Under the pieces are notes generated by a model. The model had not been told where the DNA came from and did not search any database. It saw nothing but the letters and a program-made list of their open reading frames with translations. A stretch of DNA of 30,870 bases, from assembly GCA_032718475.1 (NCBI GenBank), contig JAUCBJ010005743.1, positions 1 through 30,870 of the forward strand. Reading direction: 5' to 3'. Positions 10,535-20,768 of this stretch are shown here, piece by piece; within the stretch, counting starts at the first letter, position 1, and each line of letters opens with the position of its first letter. The DNA is from Nemertoderma westbladi. Lineage: Eukaryota; Xenacoelomorpha; Nemertodermatida; Nemertodermatidae. The translations under genes were made by a program, and so were the position numbers.

Positions 10535-12274
10535 GCTGGGTGAACAAATGATTTAAATTTCAAAGATAAACTTTAAAGTATGTCTGAAAATGTCCCCATA
10601 GACTTTGCTTATAATGTACGAATTACAATTTAATATAAAAATACTCTTATTCCATGCTTTAGGCCAAAGATCACAAAGATCATGATCAAAGATCATAAAA
10701 ATGACCCTTTTGGATAAATTGACTAAAATTGTGTTTATCGTCCACTAGCGAACCCGTATCGACCAAAAAGTTTCGAATTTTAAATCAATATCGCTCATTT
10801 TGCTTTTTCGGTATATTTTCGCCTACTTCCCAAAGGTGGTGATTCGCCTCCGATATTCGACTAGGTGGTCGGGACCCCAATTTTACGGAAATCCATTTAT
10901 CTCGGCTTCCGCTGGGTCTTTTCGAAAATTTAAAAAATTGGCGAGCTCCTCTCGTTGTTTCCCATCGATTGGCACCGTTAATTTTGAGATTCGATTAATT
11001 AATTCGCTCTTAATTAGCGCTAATTGCTAATTACTGCATTTTTTAACGACTCGTTAATTTTCCTCTATATCTCGAGAACTTCTTAATTTACGATTCCGGG
11101 ACCGCTTCCGTTGGATAGAGCTCGAGCTTGCCGACCATATCTCTTGTACATGTTTTAACTTAAAACCGTTCCTTCCCGTAGTAATAGGCGAAAATAATAT
11201 CGTCCAATCGGAAAGCTTCGTTGGCCCCGTAGACCCCCTAGAATTAATTTTTTTCAAATTTTTATCGGGTCCGTCTAGCATAATTCGGGGGTGAGGAACA
11301 TTTTCTACTTTCAAACTTTTCCCAAATTCCCACTCCTTCCGGTCGTATTTCGCCAAAGATCGTAAAGATCGTGTTCGATCAGCTACCGATCGGCCCCTAT
11401 AGGTCGAGTCGTTCCAAAAAAAGAATGAGCTGGACTAACATCTATACCCTCTACGCGATCCCGTTGGCCGCTAGTCTCCATCTATTGCCAGTTTGGCTGT
11501 AGCGTTTGGCGGGAAATTCAAATTTCTAAAACGTTCCATTGGGCCCAACTCGAAAACCGTCGGTCGGATTCGCTCGAAATCAAAATTTAGAAAGTTAATA
11601 GGGGGTCTATCCTCCTACTGGGATGGTCGGCTTCCCCCCTAAGCGCCCCCTTATACCCTAACTCGCCCAAGTATACCCCCTTTCTATCACATTCCCGGAT
11701 TTTAGTATTGGGTGAGGAATTGGTAGTGGTTAGTAAGGGCTAAAGCCCTTTTTCGCCTTGCGGCGATTAAAAAACATCCTCTGTCATCCAGTGATGATAG
11801 TTTTTTTATCATTTATTTTTCATTAATTAGTATTATTAATTTGTATTATTATTATTATTTATATTTAATTGTTTTTTTAGTAGGTAAATGTAGTTCTAGA
11901 ATTAGTTTAAAGAGCTATAGTTATTGTTCTATTAGTCGAAGAAGTATCTCGTACATAGTTGTTCCGCTATATTCCCCATACATAGATTCCAACTAATTGT
12001 ACTCCTCCCCTACGCTACGCTAAAAGGTGGCGATAGTGTATATTCGTAACTCTATAGATCTAAATTCATAGTCTTTTGTAACATAAAGTTATATCCATTC
12101 CCTTTTTTAACAACTCGCTATATATACAATCATATACATATACAATCATATACAATCATTAACTAACTATGTATAAACACTAACCACTAGCCCCACCCAC
12201 CACCCTATAATGTATTTAAAGGCTTTGCGGATTTCATCTCTTAATATTTTGGTGGTTCACCCAGCCATTGCATG
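10535..12274 (+). repeat. Array unit 7 (body D, tail T2)
   Basis: The body is the third copy of type D. After the hairpin cluster the sequence switches to tail T2, otherwise seen only in unit 2. As in unit 2, this tail is followed by body C. Confidence 0.95.
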
Positions 12275-13532
12275 GCTGGGTGAACAAATGATTTAAATTT
12301 CAAAGATAAATTTTAAAGTATGTCTGACAATGTCCCCATAGACTTTGCTTATAATGTACGAATTACAATTTAATATAAAAATACTCTTATTCCATGCTTT
12401 AGGCCAAAGATCATAAAGATCATGATCAAAGATCATAAAAATGACCCTTTTGGGTAAATAAACTAAAATTGTGAATATCGTCCACTAGCGAACCCGTATC
12501 GACCAAAAAGTTTCGAATTTTAAATCAATATCGCTCATTTTGCTTTTTCGGTATATTTTCGCCTACTTCCCAAAGGTGGCGATTCGACGCTGATATTCAA
12601 CTTGGCGGTCGGGACCCCGATTTTACGAAAATCCATTTATCTCGGCTTCCGCTGGGTCTTTTCGAAAATTTAAAAAATTGGCGAGCTCCTCTCGTTGTTT
12701 CCCATCGATTGGCACCGTTAATTTCGCGATTCGATTAATTAATTCGATCTTAATTAGCGCTAATTGCTAATTACTGCATTTTTTAACGACTCGTTAATTT
12801 TCCTCTATATCTCTAGAACTTCTTAATTTACGATTCCGGGACCGCTTCCGTTGGATAGAGCTCGAGCCTCCCGACCATATCTCTTGTACATGTTTTAACT
12901 TAAAACCGTTCCTTCCCGTAGTAATAGGCGAAAATAATATCGTCCAATCGGAAAGCTTCGTTGGCCCCGTAGACCCCCTAGAATTAATTTTTTTCAAATT
13001 TTTATCGGGTCCGTCTAGCATAATTCGGGGGTGAGGAACATTTTCTACTTTCAAACTTTTCTCAAATTCCCACTCCTTCCGGTCGTATTTCGCCAAAGAT
13101 CGTAAAGATCGTGTTCGATCAGCTACCGATCGGCCCCTATAGGTCGAGTCGTTCCAAAAAAAGAATGAGCTGGACTAACATCTATACCCCCTACACGATC
13201 CCGTTGGCCGCTAGTCTCCATCTATAGCCAGTTTGGCTGTAGCGTTTGGCGGGAAATTCAAATTTCTAAAACGTTCCATTGGGCCCAACTCGAAAACCGT
13301 CGGTCGGATTCGCTCGAAATCAAAATTTAGAAAGTTAATAGGGGGTCTATCCACCTTCTGGGATGGTCGGCTTCCCCCCTAAGCGCCCCCTTATACCCTA
13401 ACTCGCCCAAGTATACCCTTTTCTGTATATAATTCCCGGATTGTTGTATGGGGTGAGGAGGTGGTAGTGGTTAGTGAGGGCTAAAGCCCTTTTCCGCCTT
13501 GCGGCGGTTAAAAAACATCCTCTATCATCCAG
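12275..13532 (+). repeat. Array unit 8, partial (body C), array terminus
   Basis: Body C matches unit 3 to the end of CATCCTCTATCATCCAG and then changes abruptly to unrelated sequence starting CCATCTGCC. The unit has no tail, so the array ends exactly where the internal block boundaries lie. Confidence 0.95.
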
Positions 13533-14991
13533 CCATCTGCCAATTACCCATGAGGAATGGCTAATAACTACTGCTTTAATGCAGCACTACTGTATTTATA
13601 AATAATTTTATCTTACCAGTAAGTTTGAAGTTAAAGTTGTTGTCCATGGAAACCGTTGTATGGGGCGCCGTTAATACACAACAATAAAAAATTTAAAAAC
13701 TTCACAAAAAATATTGGTGATAAAAATAAATATTGATAAAGAAAAATTAATATTGGTAAGAAAAATTATATACTTGTTATAAGAAGATAAATAATTGTGA
13801 GAGCAAATTAAAATTTCTGAAAAAAATATATACAGTATATATATATATGTGTGTGTATAATAATATTTTAAGAATTCAAAAGGTGACAACTTACCCGTAT
13901 ATGATCAATCACTAAAAATTTAATTTTTTATTATTAGCTTTCGAATTAAAATTCTTGAATTCTTGAATTTTTTTTATGCTTTTGAATTCTTAAAATATTA
14001 TTATACTAAAACAACTTGTTCTCACACCCTACAGTCATATTCCCTATCTTTCTTAACTTAATTTAAATTTATATATACACATGTATATATGTATATATAT
14101 TGTTTAACTTTACGAAAAATATTGTGGTCAGAATATAAATAGGGGCCCTATTGGCAGCTGGAACTGATATATAGGCCTATCATATATATTATATATATTA
14201 TATATTATATCATATATAGGCCTTCATAATTTGTAATTATGAAAAGGTCCAGCCAGTCTATATTGGACACGTGGCGTCGACTGTGGCTTATAGAAGGTTT
14301 ACTGTAATTTGAAGCAAAACTGGAGGATGAAATTAGGTGCAAACTTTTTCTCTTTTGATGCTCTTATTAATTCCTCCTAAAATTTCACACAAATATTTTA
14401 ACAACCAAAGTTTACACTTCGGATGACTTATATTCAAAAGTCACCAACTTAACATTATGGTCATAACCATAACAATAAACAAAAGTCAATAAATTTACCG
14501 TTGAATTTTTGCTGGTCAATCAGCTGTTATTTGCATTGATTTTCCCCTGAACAGGGTTGAATTTTGATTGCGCACAGAGCACCCCACAACCCCAAACCAC
14601 ACAACTATATCTGGTAATAACGAACCTGTCTATAGACTGGGTAGTTCTTGTCAAGAGTTGAGCCGTTCAAAAGCATGATGTGGTGGGGGGTGTGTGTATA
14701 ACCATCCAATATCTCAAAAACTCAAGCAGGTACGCAAAAAATTTTAACGCAACTATTTATCAATTAGTATCTTGTTGTTGAATAAAAAAAGTTGGGAACG
14801 ATTCGATGTCCGATCTTCGAAATATTAGCATATTATCAACATTATGGAACGCGAAATTAAATACCCACAGCTACACTTTGTCAGCGGAACAACATTTTAC
14901 TACTTATTGTCAATTGGAGTTACGTAGGCCTACATACTGTATATTATTATTGTTCTATCTCTATTTAGTCAGTTAGTGTAACATTCATTTC
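13533..14991. other. Unique AT-rich flank without a recognised gene
   Basis: No coding frame with a recognisable product was found. It holds an (AT)n/(GT)n stretch near 13830-13856, an AT-rich near-palindromic cluster built on TATATAGGCCTA (about 14166-14222), and a perfect hairpin TTCATAATT-TGT-AATTATGAA at 14223-14243. The window's typical TAGGCCTAC/TACTGTA words appear near 14925-14940. Confidence 0.7.

Positions 14992-15024
<33 letters not shown>
14992..15024 (-). repeat. (ATA)n microsatellite forming the 3' end of a non-LTR element
   Basis: About eleven ATA/TAA units lie directly next to AAGGCGCCTTTTAAGG-like sequence. Read on the minus strand, the element ends in GGCGCCTTATAAC followed by ATT repeats. 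LINEs of the CR1/L2-like group often end in short tandem repeats of this kind, so this is probably the element's tail rather than an unrelated microsatellite. Confidence 0.6.
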
Positions 15025-15324
15025 TAGTTATAAGGCGCCTTTTAAGGGCAATAAAACAAGGCGCGCACACAACACAATTCAGCATTAGAAGGTACACCAT
15101 TAAAAACAGACTGTATATAAAATTATGTAAGGAACTATTAAAAACCTGTAATGCACTGTAGTCCGTAATGTAAAAACTATGATATATAAGGATATTAACT
15201 AAATAGAGGTATATAAGTCTATAATTAAAAGACAACAACTTTCGTAATTTCAATTCGACTAATGGTATGGACAGAGAGTTATGAGTTAATTAATTAATAA
15301 TAATAAGTTTATGCAAGTGTCGTT

Positions 15325-15618
15325 CTATTCACCATATTCTAACTTAAAGTAGTGAGTTTTTAGCCACGACTTAAAAAGTTCCACAGTAACTGCACACAAC
15401 ACTGTAAGTGCCACAGCACTGCGGATGGAATAAGGGAGAGCGTTCCATAAACGGGGACCGGCAACTGAAAATGCCCGCTTTCCGTAACTTTCTAACCGAT
15501 AACGAGGCACGACGAGAGTTAGATTATCATACCCAGAACGCAGTGAATGCTTAGGAATATACTGGCTCAACAAATTATTAAGATAACTCTGAGTGCAGCC
15601 ATTCATGCACTTGAACAC
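15325..15618 (-). pseudogene. LINE reverse transcriptase, C-terminal fragment
   Basis: This frame of 97 codons carries the conserved tail of CR1/L2-like RT proteins: an FKCMNGC start, PKHSLRSG, VPRYRLESYGKRAFSVAG and RLWNALP, ending in a KTHYF-type terminus. The preceding LHWL segment (15620-15790) continues in another frame, with a stop, so this is one part of a broken gene and not an independent protein. It normally follows the RT thumb and contributes to target-primed reverse transcription. Confidence 0.8.
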
Positions 15619-15713
15619 AAGAAGAACTATCTTGAACCCAATCCTACGCTTTACTGACAGCCAGTGGAGATATTTGAGAACAGGTGTTATATGTACACGT
15701 TTTTTTGTGCTTG

Positions 15714-16232
15714 TCAGTAAGCATGCTGCAGAGATTTGGACATATTATTGTAGTTTGTTGATATATTTGTCCGGCAGTCCGTAATACAGTTTAAGGAGTT
15801 GTTGTTATCTATAGTGCTGGTGATAAATGCGTGGATTAGCGTTTTGAGGTCATCTTTTGCTAAACACCGCCGTATTTTAGATATATTTCTAATGTGGAAA
15901 AAAGCACTGCGAACAGTTAAGGATATTTGTTTACTAAATGTCATGAAATGATCCATCGTAAACCCGATATTGCGAGCAACTGTGCTACAGCTAACCACAT
16001 CGTTACCAATACGTATATGTGGGATTTCAAGTGATGGGGTATGTCGCGACTGCAGAAGAAGCACTTCTGTCTTATCGGAGTTCATCTTTAGCATAAACCA
16101 ATCCTTCATCCAATTCTGAATATCCTTTAGGCAATCCTCGGTCACTTGGACAGCTGAATCAATGTTTGCAGGTTCAAAACTGATGTATATTTGAGTATCA
16201 TCAGCATACAAGTGATACGAAAGACCATGCAT
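15714..16232 (-). pseudogene. LINE reverse transcriptase, palm/thumb fragment with YADD
   Basis: The frame begins just before motif C (LYADDTQIYI) and continues through a KMNSDKTEVLLL segment and a VRSAFFHIRNISKIRRCL segment typical of this RT group. Homology is lost near 15790, where the frame shifts. Its upstream partner with motifs A and B is in another frame (16242-16503). Because both catalytic aspartates of YADD are kept, the copy is not very old, but it cannot make a whole protein. Confidence 0.8.
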
Positions 16233-16241
16233 GCTTCTTAA

Positions 16242-16503
16242 TTACAGCCGATAAAGAGCGAGTATATATTGTAAATAGTAGCGGTCCAAGCAGTGAACCC
16301 TGAGGTAATCCATACCTATGGACTCTGTGTGTGGAATAATGACTGCCAACAAGCACATGTTGTGATCTACAAGACAAATATGATTTGAACAAATCAAGTG
16401 CATTACCGGTGATCTCAATATCAGACTTAAGAATTTGCAAGAGTTTATCATGTTCAACTGTGTCGAACGCTGCCGATAAATCCAACAGTAAAACTAGCAC
16501 TGC
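16242..16503 (-). pseudogene. LINE reverse transcriptase, motif A/B fragment
   Basis: The frame holds motif A (LLDLSAAFDTVEHD) with its catalytic aspartate, the segment SYLSCRSQHVLVG, and motif B (GLPQGSLLGPLLF). It starts abruptly at 16503, where LINE sequence gives way to CAGGGGCGGATCCAG and a G run. The proline-rich apparent extension upstream is only the reverse reading of the poly-G run and is not protein. Confidence 0.8.
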
Positions 16504-16541
16504 CAGGGGCGGATCCAGGGGGGGGGGGGGGGGGGGGGGGG
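16504..16541. repeat. CAGGGGCGGATCCAG end fused to a run of 24 G
   Basis: CAGGGGCGGATCCAG (16504-16518) resembles the terminus of hAT-like elements, which often begin CAGNG. It runs into 24 consecutive G (16518-16541). A second G-rich, mobile-element-like word, AGCGTACCGAGGGGG, lies near 16581-16596 and pairs with GCCACCCCC near 16613. No matching opposite terminus was found, so this is probably a truncated end. A G run of this length is also prone to assembly error. Confidence 0.45.
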
Positions 16542-17380
16542 CACGGGGAGGTCGCATTTTTGAACAATGACTATAAGCACTAGCGTACCGAGGGGGTGGC
16601 CATGTTTCTATAGCCACCCCCTTGGAAAAGGCATTTTTCTAAACAGAAAGCTTCGCATTGTAACAGTGATTGCTCAACAGATCAATGAACTTAAGATCAA
16701 AATGGTGCAACAGCATCATCGGGTAGAAAATATAAATTTAGACCAAAATAATATTATGCAAGGTTGCTGCATCATTACTACAGTAGTATTCCCAATTGTG
16801 TGTGTAAATTATATAAACTACAGTTTGCGTTCAAATATTTATTCAAACATTTTTTTAAATTACAATAGTTTCAGATAATCTCTCAAATAATCATGTTGTC
16901 AGTTTTATCAGTTTTATTGCACCATACAGTATCTGCACTGCATTGCATGCTGTTATGGATTCATCAAATCCAGCGAAAAAAATGGAAAATAACTTATTTA
17001 TTTTCATTTGGATCTGCATCTGAAATATATATTGTTGAAGATGTGGAATTGAGTTGTTAAACTGAAGGTATGAGTTCTAATCTGAACACCCATTACAACG
17101 ACCATGATAAATATAACGCAATGTGCAGAATTTACGACCAAAGCAGTAACTTCCAGTACCCGAAGTCAACATATGGGAGTGTCCAACTCCGTCACCAGTG
17201 CTGCAGTCTGCAGTGGCTCTTACTGTACAACGGTCTGAGCTATTCAAGGATTTTTGATGCTGCCTTGCGTCGCTCTTGCATATTGTGTGTTCTTCAAACC
17301 GGACAAGTCAACTTATGGAGCATATTTTTTTAATTTTGCTAATTTAGAAATGTAAAGCAAGTTGGAGACTGGTTTGGAGT
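16542..17380. other. Intergenic stretch without recognised gene
   Basis: Short open frames here (for example 16567-16878 and 17070-17333) have no recognisable motifs and biased AT composition. I see no RNA gene or clear repeat structure apart from the G-rich words at the left end. Confidence 0.6.
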
Positions 17381-17384
17381 GTTA

Positions 17385-17600
17385 AAACAATAGCAAGTGA
17401 AACCACTTTGCACTGAGATCTAAAAGCACTACAGTCTGCTGCAAGTCCCATGGTATTTCCGTTCCAAAACGACGTCTTTTCCTCTTTTTATTTGCTGTAT
17501 CCTCATTATACCAGGCAGCTTTGGGTTTAATACTTACAGTCTTACATATCCCCGGAGCATGTGTATCCATGATGCTTTTAAGAGTATCATTAATTAAGTA
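17385..17600 (-). pseudogene. LINE fragment: endonuclease-RT linker joined to a motif-A-like segment
   Basis: The minus-strand frame includes a DTLKSIMDTHAP, KTVSIKPKAAWYNEDT and basic KKRKRRR series. This resembles the region between endonuclease and RT of CR1-like LINEs, where a THAP..K..V..P..PW(Y/M)..E..KR.RR pattern is typical. It is followed within about 15 codons by VVLLDLSA, resembling RT motif A, although some 200-300 residues normally separate them. The simplest reading is a copy with an internal deletion. It is in the same orientation as the LINE at 14992-16503 but is not contiguous with it. Confidence 0.55.
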
Positions 17601-17986
17601 TCATAATAGGCAATGTAGCCAATTAAGGCCATAATTGAAATACCACACAGTTACGAAATACAGCACAGAGAATATTCAGTCCAAATAAATGAAAACCGAC
17701 ACATAACAATGCTATTAGGAGCTATAATAAACTAAATACAGTAAATAACAAACAGTATATTAACTGCAGTGAAGGATAGTGTCCGTCCTGCGCAAAGCAA
17801 AATATATGAAAAGTCCAATATTTAAAATTCTTTGTCTACTGCTTCCGTATAAATACTCATAACAGTTAGTGAAATATCAAGCAGTACATCATTTATATAT
17901 CGTATGTATCTATAGGCCCTATTGTCATCGTTATACAGTAATACTGCATCAACCCAGGCTAAGCTCAATTATAATGAAAAGGCTTA
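17601..17986. other. Intergenic stretch without recognised gene
   Basis: AT-rich, with several CAGTA/TACAGT words. No coding frame, RNA gene or repeat was recognised before the target duplication of element A. Confidence 0.6.
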
Positions 17987-18006
17987 GTAGGTTTGATTGT
18001 AGGGCC

Positions 18007-18126
18007 TTATCGCCCCTTGCACCTTTATCGCCCCCTGGGAACTTATCGCCCCTCAAATGGTCCTTTATCGCCCCTTGGGAACATGTCGCCCCCGGGTCTT
18101 TATCGTCCCTGGTAACTTATCGTCAC
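18007..18126 (+). promoter_or_regulatory. Left subterminal iterons of element A
   Basis: TTATCGCCCC-like words start at about 18007, 18025, 18043, 18065, 18083 (ATGTCGCCCC), 18100 (TTATCGTCCC) and 18117 (TTATCGTCAC). Decay increases inward. Spacers share a CTGGGAAC/TTGGGAAC motif. Subterminal arrays like this commonly serve as transposase binding sites in TIR elements; that role here is inference. Confidence 0.75.
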
Positions 18127-18208
18127 TGTGACAAATATGAATTTCTGAATTTTGAATGAGATAAACGTTTAGGCTTAGCAAGCTAGGGAATGCCTGTACG
18201 CCGTCAAG

Positions 18209-18645
18209 GGTGATCTACCAAATTAAACCATTTGGGTGGTCCATTTGGTCCTTGGGTGATCTTCTACAGTAAACCCTTCCACTCTGTTTCCTAAAGGAAT
18301 TCTTGTTCTCCACCATGGGTGATCTTCCACAGTAAACCCTTCCACTCTGTTTCCTAAAGGAATGCCTGTTCATCACCTTCGGTGATCTTCCACAGTAAAC
18401 CCTTCCACTCTGTTTCCTAAAGGAATGCCTGTTCACCACCATGGGTGATCTTCTTACAGTAAACCCTTCCACTCTGTTTCCTAAAGGAATGCCTGTTCAC
18501 CACCATGGGTGATCTTCCACAGTAAACCCTTCCACTCTGTTTCCTAAAGGAATGCCTGTTCATCACCTTGGGTGATCTTCCACAGTAAACCCTTCCACTT
18601 TGTTACCTGAAGGAATGCTTGTTCTCCACAATGGGTAATCTTCCA
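18209..18645. repeat. 63-bp minisatellite inside element A
   Basis: GGTGATCTTCCACAGTAAAC-type units start at about 18255, 18318, 18381, 18444, 18508, 18571 and 18634, giving a period of 63 except one of 64. A degenerate copy precedes at about 18186-18209. Because 63 is 21 codons, the minus strand reads as a repeated 21-residue frame (18215-18472) until the 64-bp unit breaks it. The frame is more likely a by-product of the period than a gene. Confidence 0.9.
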
Positions 18646-18649
18646 CAAT

Positions 18650-20060
18650 AACAATATACTCTGTATTTTATATCTGCCTTTCTATAACAATCAAGAATTT
18701 ACTTTAGAAATGACAAACAAAAAGGCTTTTACATCCCACAAAAGGAAAATCTAAAATTTCACTGTTCTGATCTGTTTCCCAGTACCTTTACTGCACTCTG
18801 TTGCTTAGAAGAAACACGGCTTATTATGCGCCTCAGAATTACAAACGAACCCGGAAATTTGAAATAATACATGTAATAGATGCAGGATATACAGTATGTA
18901 CAAAAAAACGTTAATATTTTTTTTTGGCACAATAAAATTATCGCAGGAATAAAAAAAAAGCCGACTTAAAGTCACCCTATAAACTAAAATTCACAACTTT
19001 CTTATCAGCATTATTGAATGTGTTCGCGCTTTTAGACCTTTAGCAGTTTAACCTGCCAAATTTAGGTGTCTTCTAGGTTATAAATCGACTTTAGCCTATG
19101 ACAAGTATTTGATACACATAAAGTTACATTAGCCGAAGCCAGCCTATGCGCGATCATTCACCCACGGTTAAGGGAGACTGGATTCGGATGCTCTGACCTT
19201 ATTGCGGTGTAGGCCTACTGTACTATTCGATTGATCGTTAATATATAATCTCTGACAAATATTATTCACTTTCGGGAAATATTAACAGTTCCTTTAGGAC
19301 GTGGCGCTCTAAGTATGTAAACAGAGTTATGACTTACACTAAACACAACGGGATGGCTAATGATTTACGTATAAAGCGCATTCTTTAGGAAATGCTTTGT
19401 TATCGGTCACACTCATGCACACTACCGCACACTGCTGCACACTGATCTGCCGACCTTCACTAATTTTAGTCATATATAAAGAGAACAGCAACTGACACAT
19501 GTAGGGCCTATGAAATAGCATTCAATTCACTCCAAAACCACTATAATGTAAGTCGCAATTGCTATATGTAACCGGTCTCTCTAACCTTTTGTATATCAAG
19601 AAGATTGGGGTTTTATGATTATTTATCGATATTCTCCAAATATAACAACATTCCATCAACTGATAACAATTAATAACAGACAGTAAATAGCAGTAAAATA
19701 ATGCGGTGAAAGGTATGTATAGTATTTGAGTCTGACCAGTTCGTATGAGATATGACGGGCTGATAACAGTTATACGTTTCTATGATCAAAGCCGTTCTAA
19801 TGTTTGGCTAAAGTCTGAAACACAGAATAATTCCACAGCCGATGTTCTGGGCTCAGGAAAAAAGGTAAACAAAGACCATAATGCATTGCGCGATTTCCCG
19901 GAGGCTTCTGTGCAAATAAAATGAAAATCGCTCTGATTGGTCGAGCCGAACAAAGAAAGCCAAAAAGCTCCACGTCGACACATCAGCTGGTAGATGTCGT
20001 CATCTGAACTACACTGTAATTAAGAGTATTTTGGCGCATTGCGGCATAAGATTGCTTGTT
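18650..20060. other. Interior of element A without recognised gene
   Basis: No coding frame longer than about 65 codons and no transposase motif were seen. The stretch has poly-A/T patches near 18900-18960, TAGGCCTAC words near 19210, and an inverted CCAAT box (CTGATTGG) with a TTTCCCGG word near 19890-19940. These could be remains of a promoter, but this is weak. Confidence 0.5.
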
Positions 20061-20215
20061 ATGTCCGCTAAAGTACACATACAGAAAAAATGGCTTTTTA
20101 TGTCCACTAAAACACCTACACAGTAAGAAAACGGCTTTTTATATCCGCTAAAACACCTACAGAGTACTTTGCGGGGAAAATAACTAACTAGATCCGCAAA
20201 AGCCTTTACAGAATG
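20061..20215 (+). repeat. ~50-bp degenerate tandem repeat, 3-4 copies
   Basis: Units built on TATGTCCGCTAAAACACCTA followed by CAGTA and GGCTTTTT recur near 20062, 20100, 20140 and, more decayed, near 20191 (GATCCGCAAAAGCCTTTACAG). The block sits inside element A between its unique interior and its right iterons. Confidence 0.65.
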
Positions 20216-20603
20216 TTAACTTACAAATTGAAGCTCCCACCCCAGCCCCTTCGTTTTTATTGGATAATTTAATATAATTATCATACTATAAGCCTGCAAG
20301 GTGCAGTAATGGTTGGTTGATGGTTGGTTTTTCTACGAGATAAGACTAATAATATAACTGTTGCTTAAAAGCAACAAATGCAACAAAGGGTTAACACTAA
20401 ATCAAGCTGCTGCTTAGTCTATGAATTGAATATGAAAATATGAATAATATAATTTCTAATTGTAGGTCTCCTCTAACTGAAACTATTTGAGTATAAATAT
20501 AAATGTAAACTATAACTACAGTAAAATATATATTAGAGATTATATATATTAGAGGAACTACAGTATGATAAAGTTGGGGGAAAGTATCCTGCATATAATG
20601 ACA

Positions 20604-20751
20604 GGGGCGATAAAGGACCAGGGGCGATAAAGACTCGGGGGCGATAAAGACCCAGTGGCGATAAGTTCCAAAAAACTCAGAACTGGGGGGCGATAACTTC
20701 CCAACAAAAATGCAATTTATAGGGGCGATAAGGTTCCAGGGGCGATAAGGT
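20604..20751 (-). promoter_or_regulatory. Right subterminal iterons of element A
   Basis: Seven GGGGCGATAA-type words, the reverse complement of the left iteron, are spread over the last ~150 bp of the element. One has AGTGGCGATAA. Spacers are CCAGG/GTTCC-like, mirroring the left side. The equal number at both ends supports a functional arrangement rather than chance microsatellite growth. Confidence 0.75.
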
Positions 20752-20768
20752 CTTGCTTCGGTAGGTTT

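Larger units (their letters stand above)
1..13532. repeat. Macrosatellite array of ~1.75-kb units, 7 complete plus 1 partial
   Basis: Eight head-to-tail copies begin (at the GCTGGGTGAAC word) at 1, 1768, 3508, 5263, 7015, 8781, 10535 and 12275, giving lengths of 1767, 1740, 1755, 1752, 1766, 1754 and 1740 bp and a last partial copy of 1258 bp. Copies are almost identical by eye in the first ~1.15 kb of the unit and vary most in the ~100 bp before the hairpin cluster and in the AT-rich tail. No rRNA, snRNA, histone or tRNA gene was recognised in the unit. The left edge of the window falls inside the array, so total copy number is unknown. The right edge (13532) is a clean transition to unrelated sequence. 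I do not recognise the family. Confidence 0.98.
14992..16503 (-). mobile_element. 5'-truncated, decayed non-LTR retrotransposon (CR1/L2/Jockey-like)
   Basis: Read on the minus strand, reverse transcriptase motifs occur in the right order: DLSAAFDTV (motif A, about 16455-16490), GLPQGSLLGPLLF (motif B, about 16275-16320) and YADD (motif C, about 16195-16210). A thumb region and the C-terminal VAGPRLWNALP stretch (about 15430-15480) follow. The copy begins within the RT domain at 16503, so endonuclease and ORF1 are missing. At least two frame changes break it. The one before YADD is explained by a 4-base GCAT duplication at about 16230-16237. The clade is inferred from motif style only. Confidence 0.85.
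17995..20760. mobile_element. TIR element A, non-autonomous, with seven iterons per end and 8-bp TSD
   Basis: The flanking GTAGGTTT at 17987-17994 and 20761-20768 is an exact 8-bp direct repeat. Immediately inside, both ends reach a TTATCGCCCC word at the same distance, 12 bases in, in opposite orientation. The left end has seven versions of this word in 18007-18126 and the right end seven versions of its complement in about 20604-20751. No transposase frame is visible inside, so it is taken as non-autonomous. An 8-bp TSD is compatible with hAT, P, Merlin or KDZ-type elements; the terminal bases do not decide. Confidence 0.8.

Noticed and set aside
1-13532. CRISPR-like or rDNA/snRNA/histone tandem array
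   Set aside because: Units of ~1.75 kb with no short regular repeats and spacers, and no 5S, snRNA or histone sequence recognised on either strand.
13671-13889. 72-codon minus-strand frame after the array
   Set aside because: Low-complexity AT-rich translation with a (TATA)n/(CA)n core; no motif or signal beyond hydrophobic bias.
16201-16617. Proline-rich N-terminus on the RT frame
   Set aside because: The proline run is the reverse reading of the 24-G homopolymer, outside the LINE.
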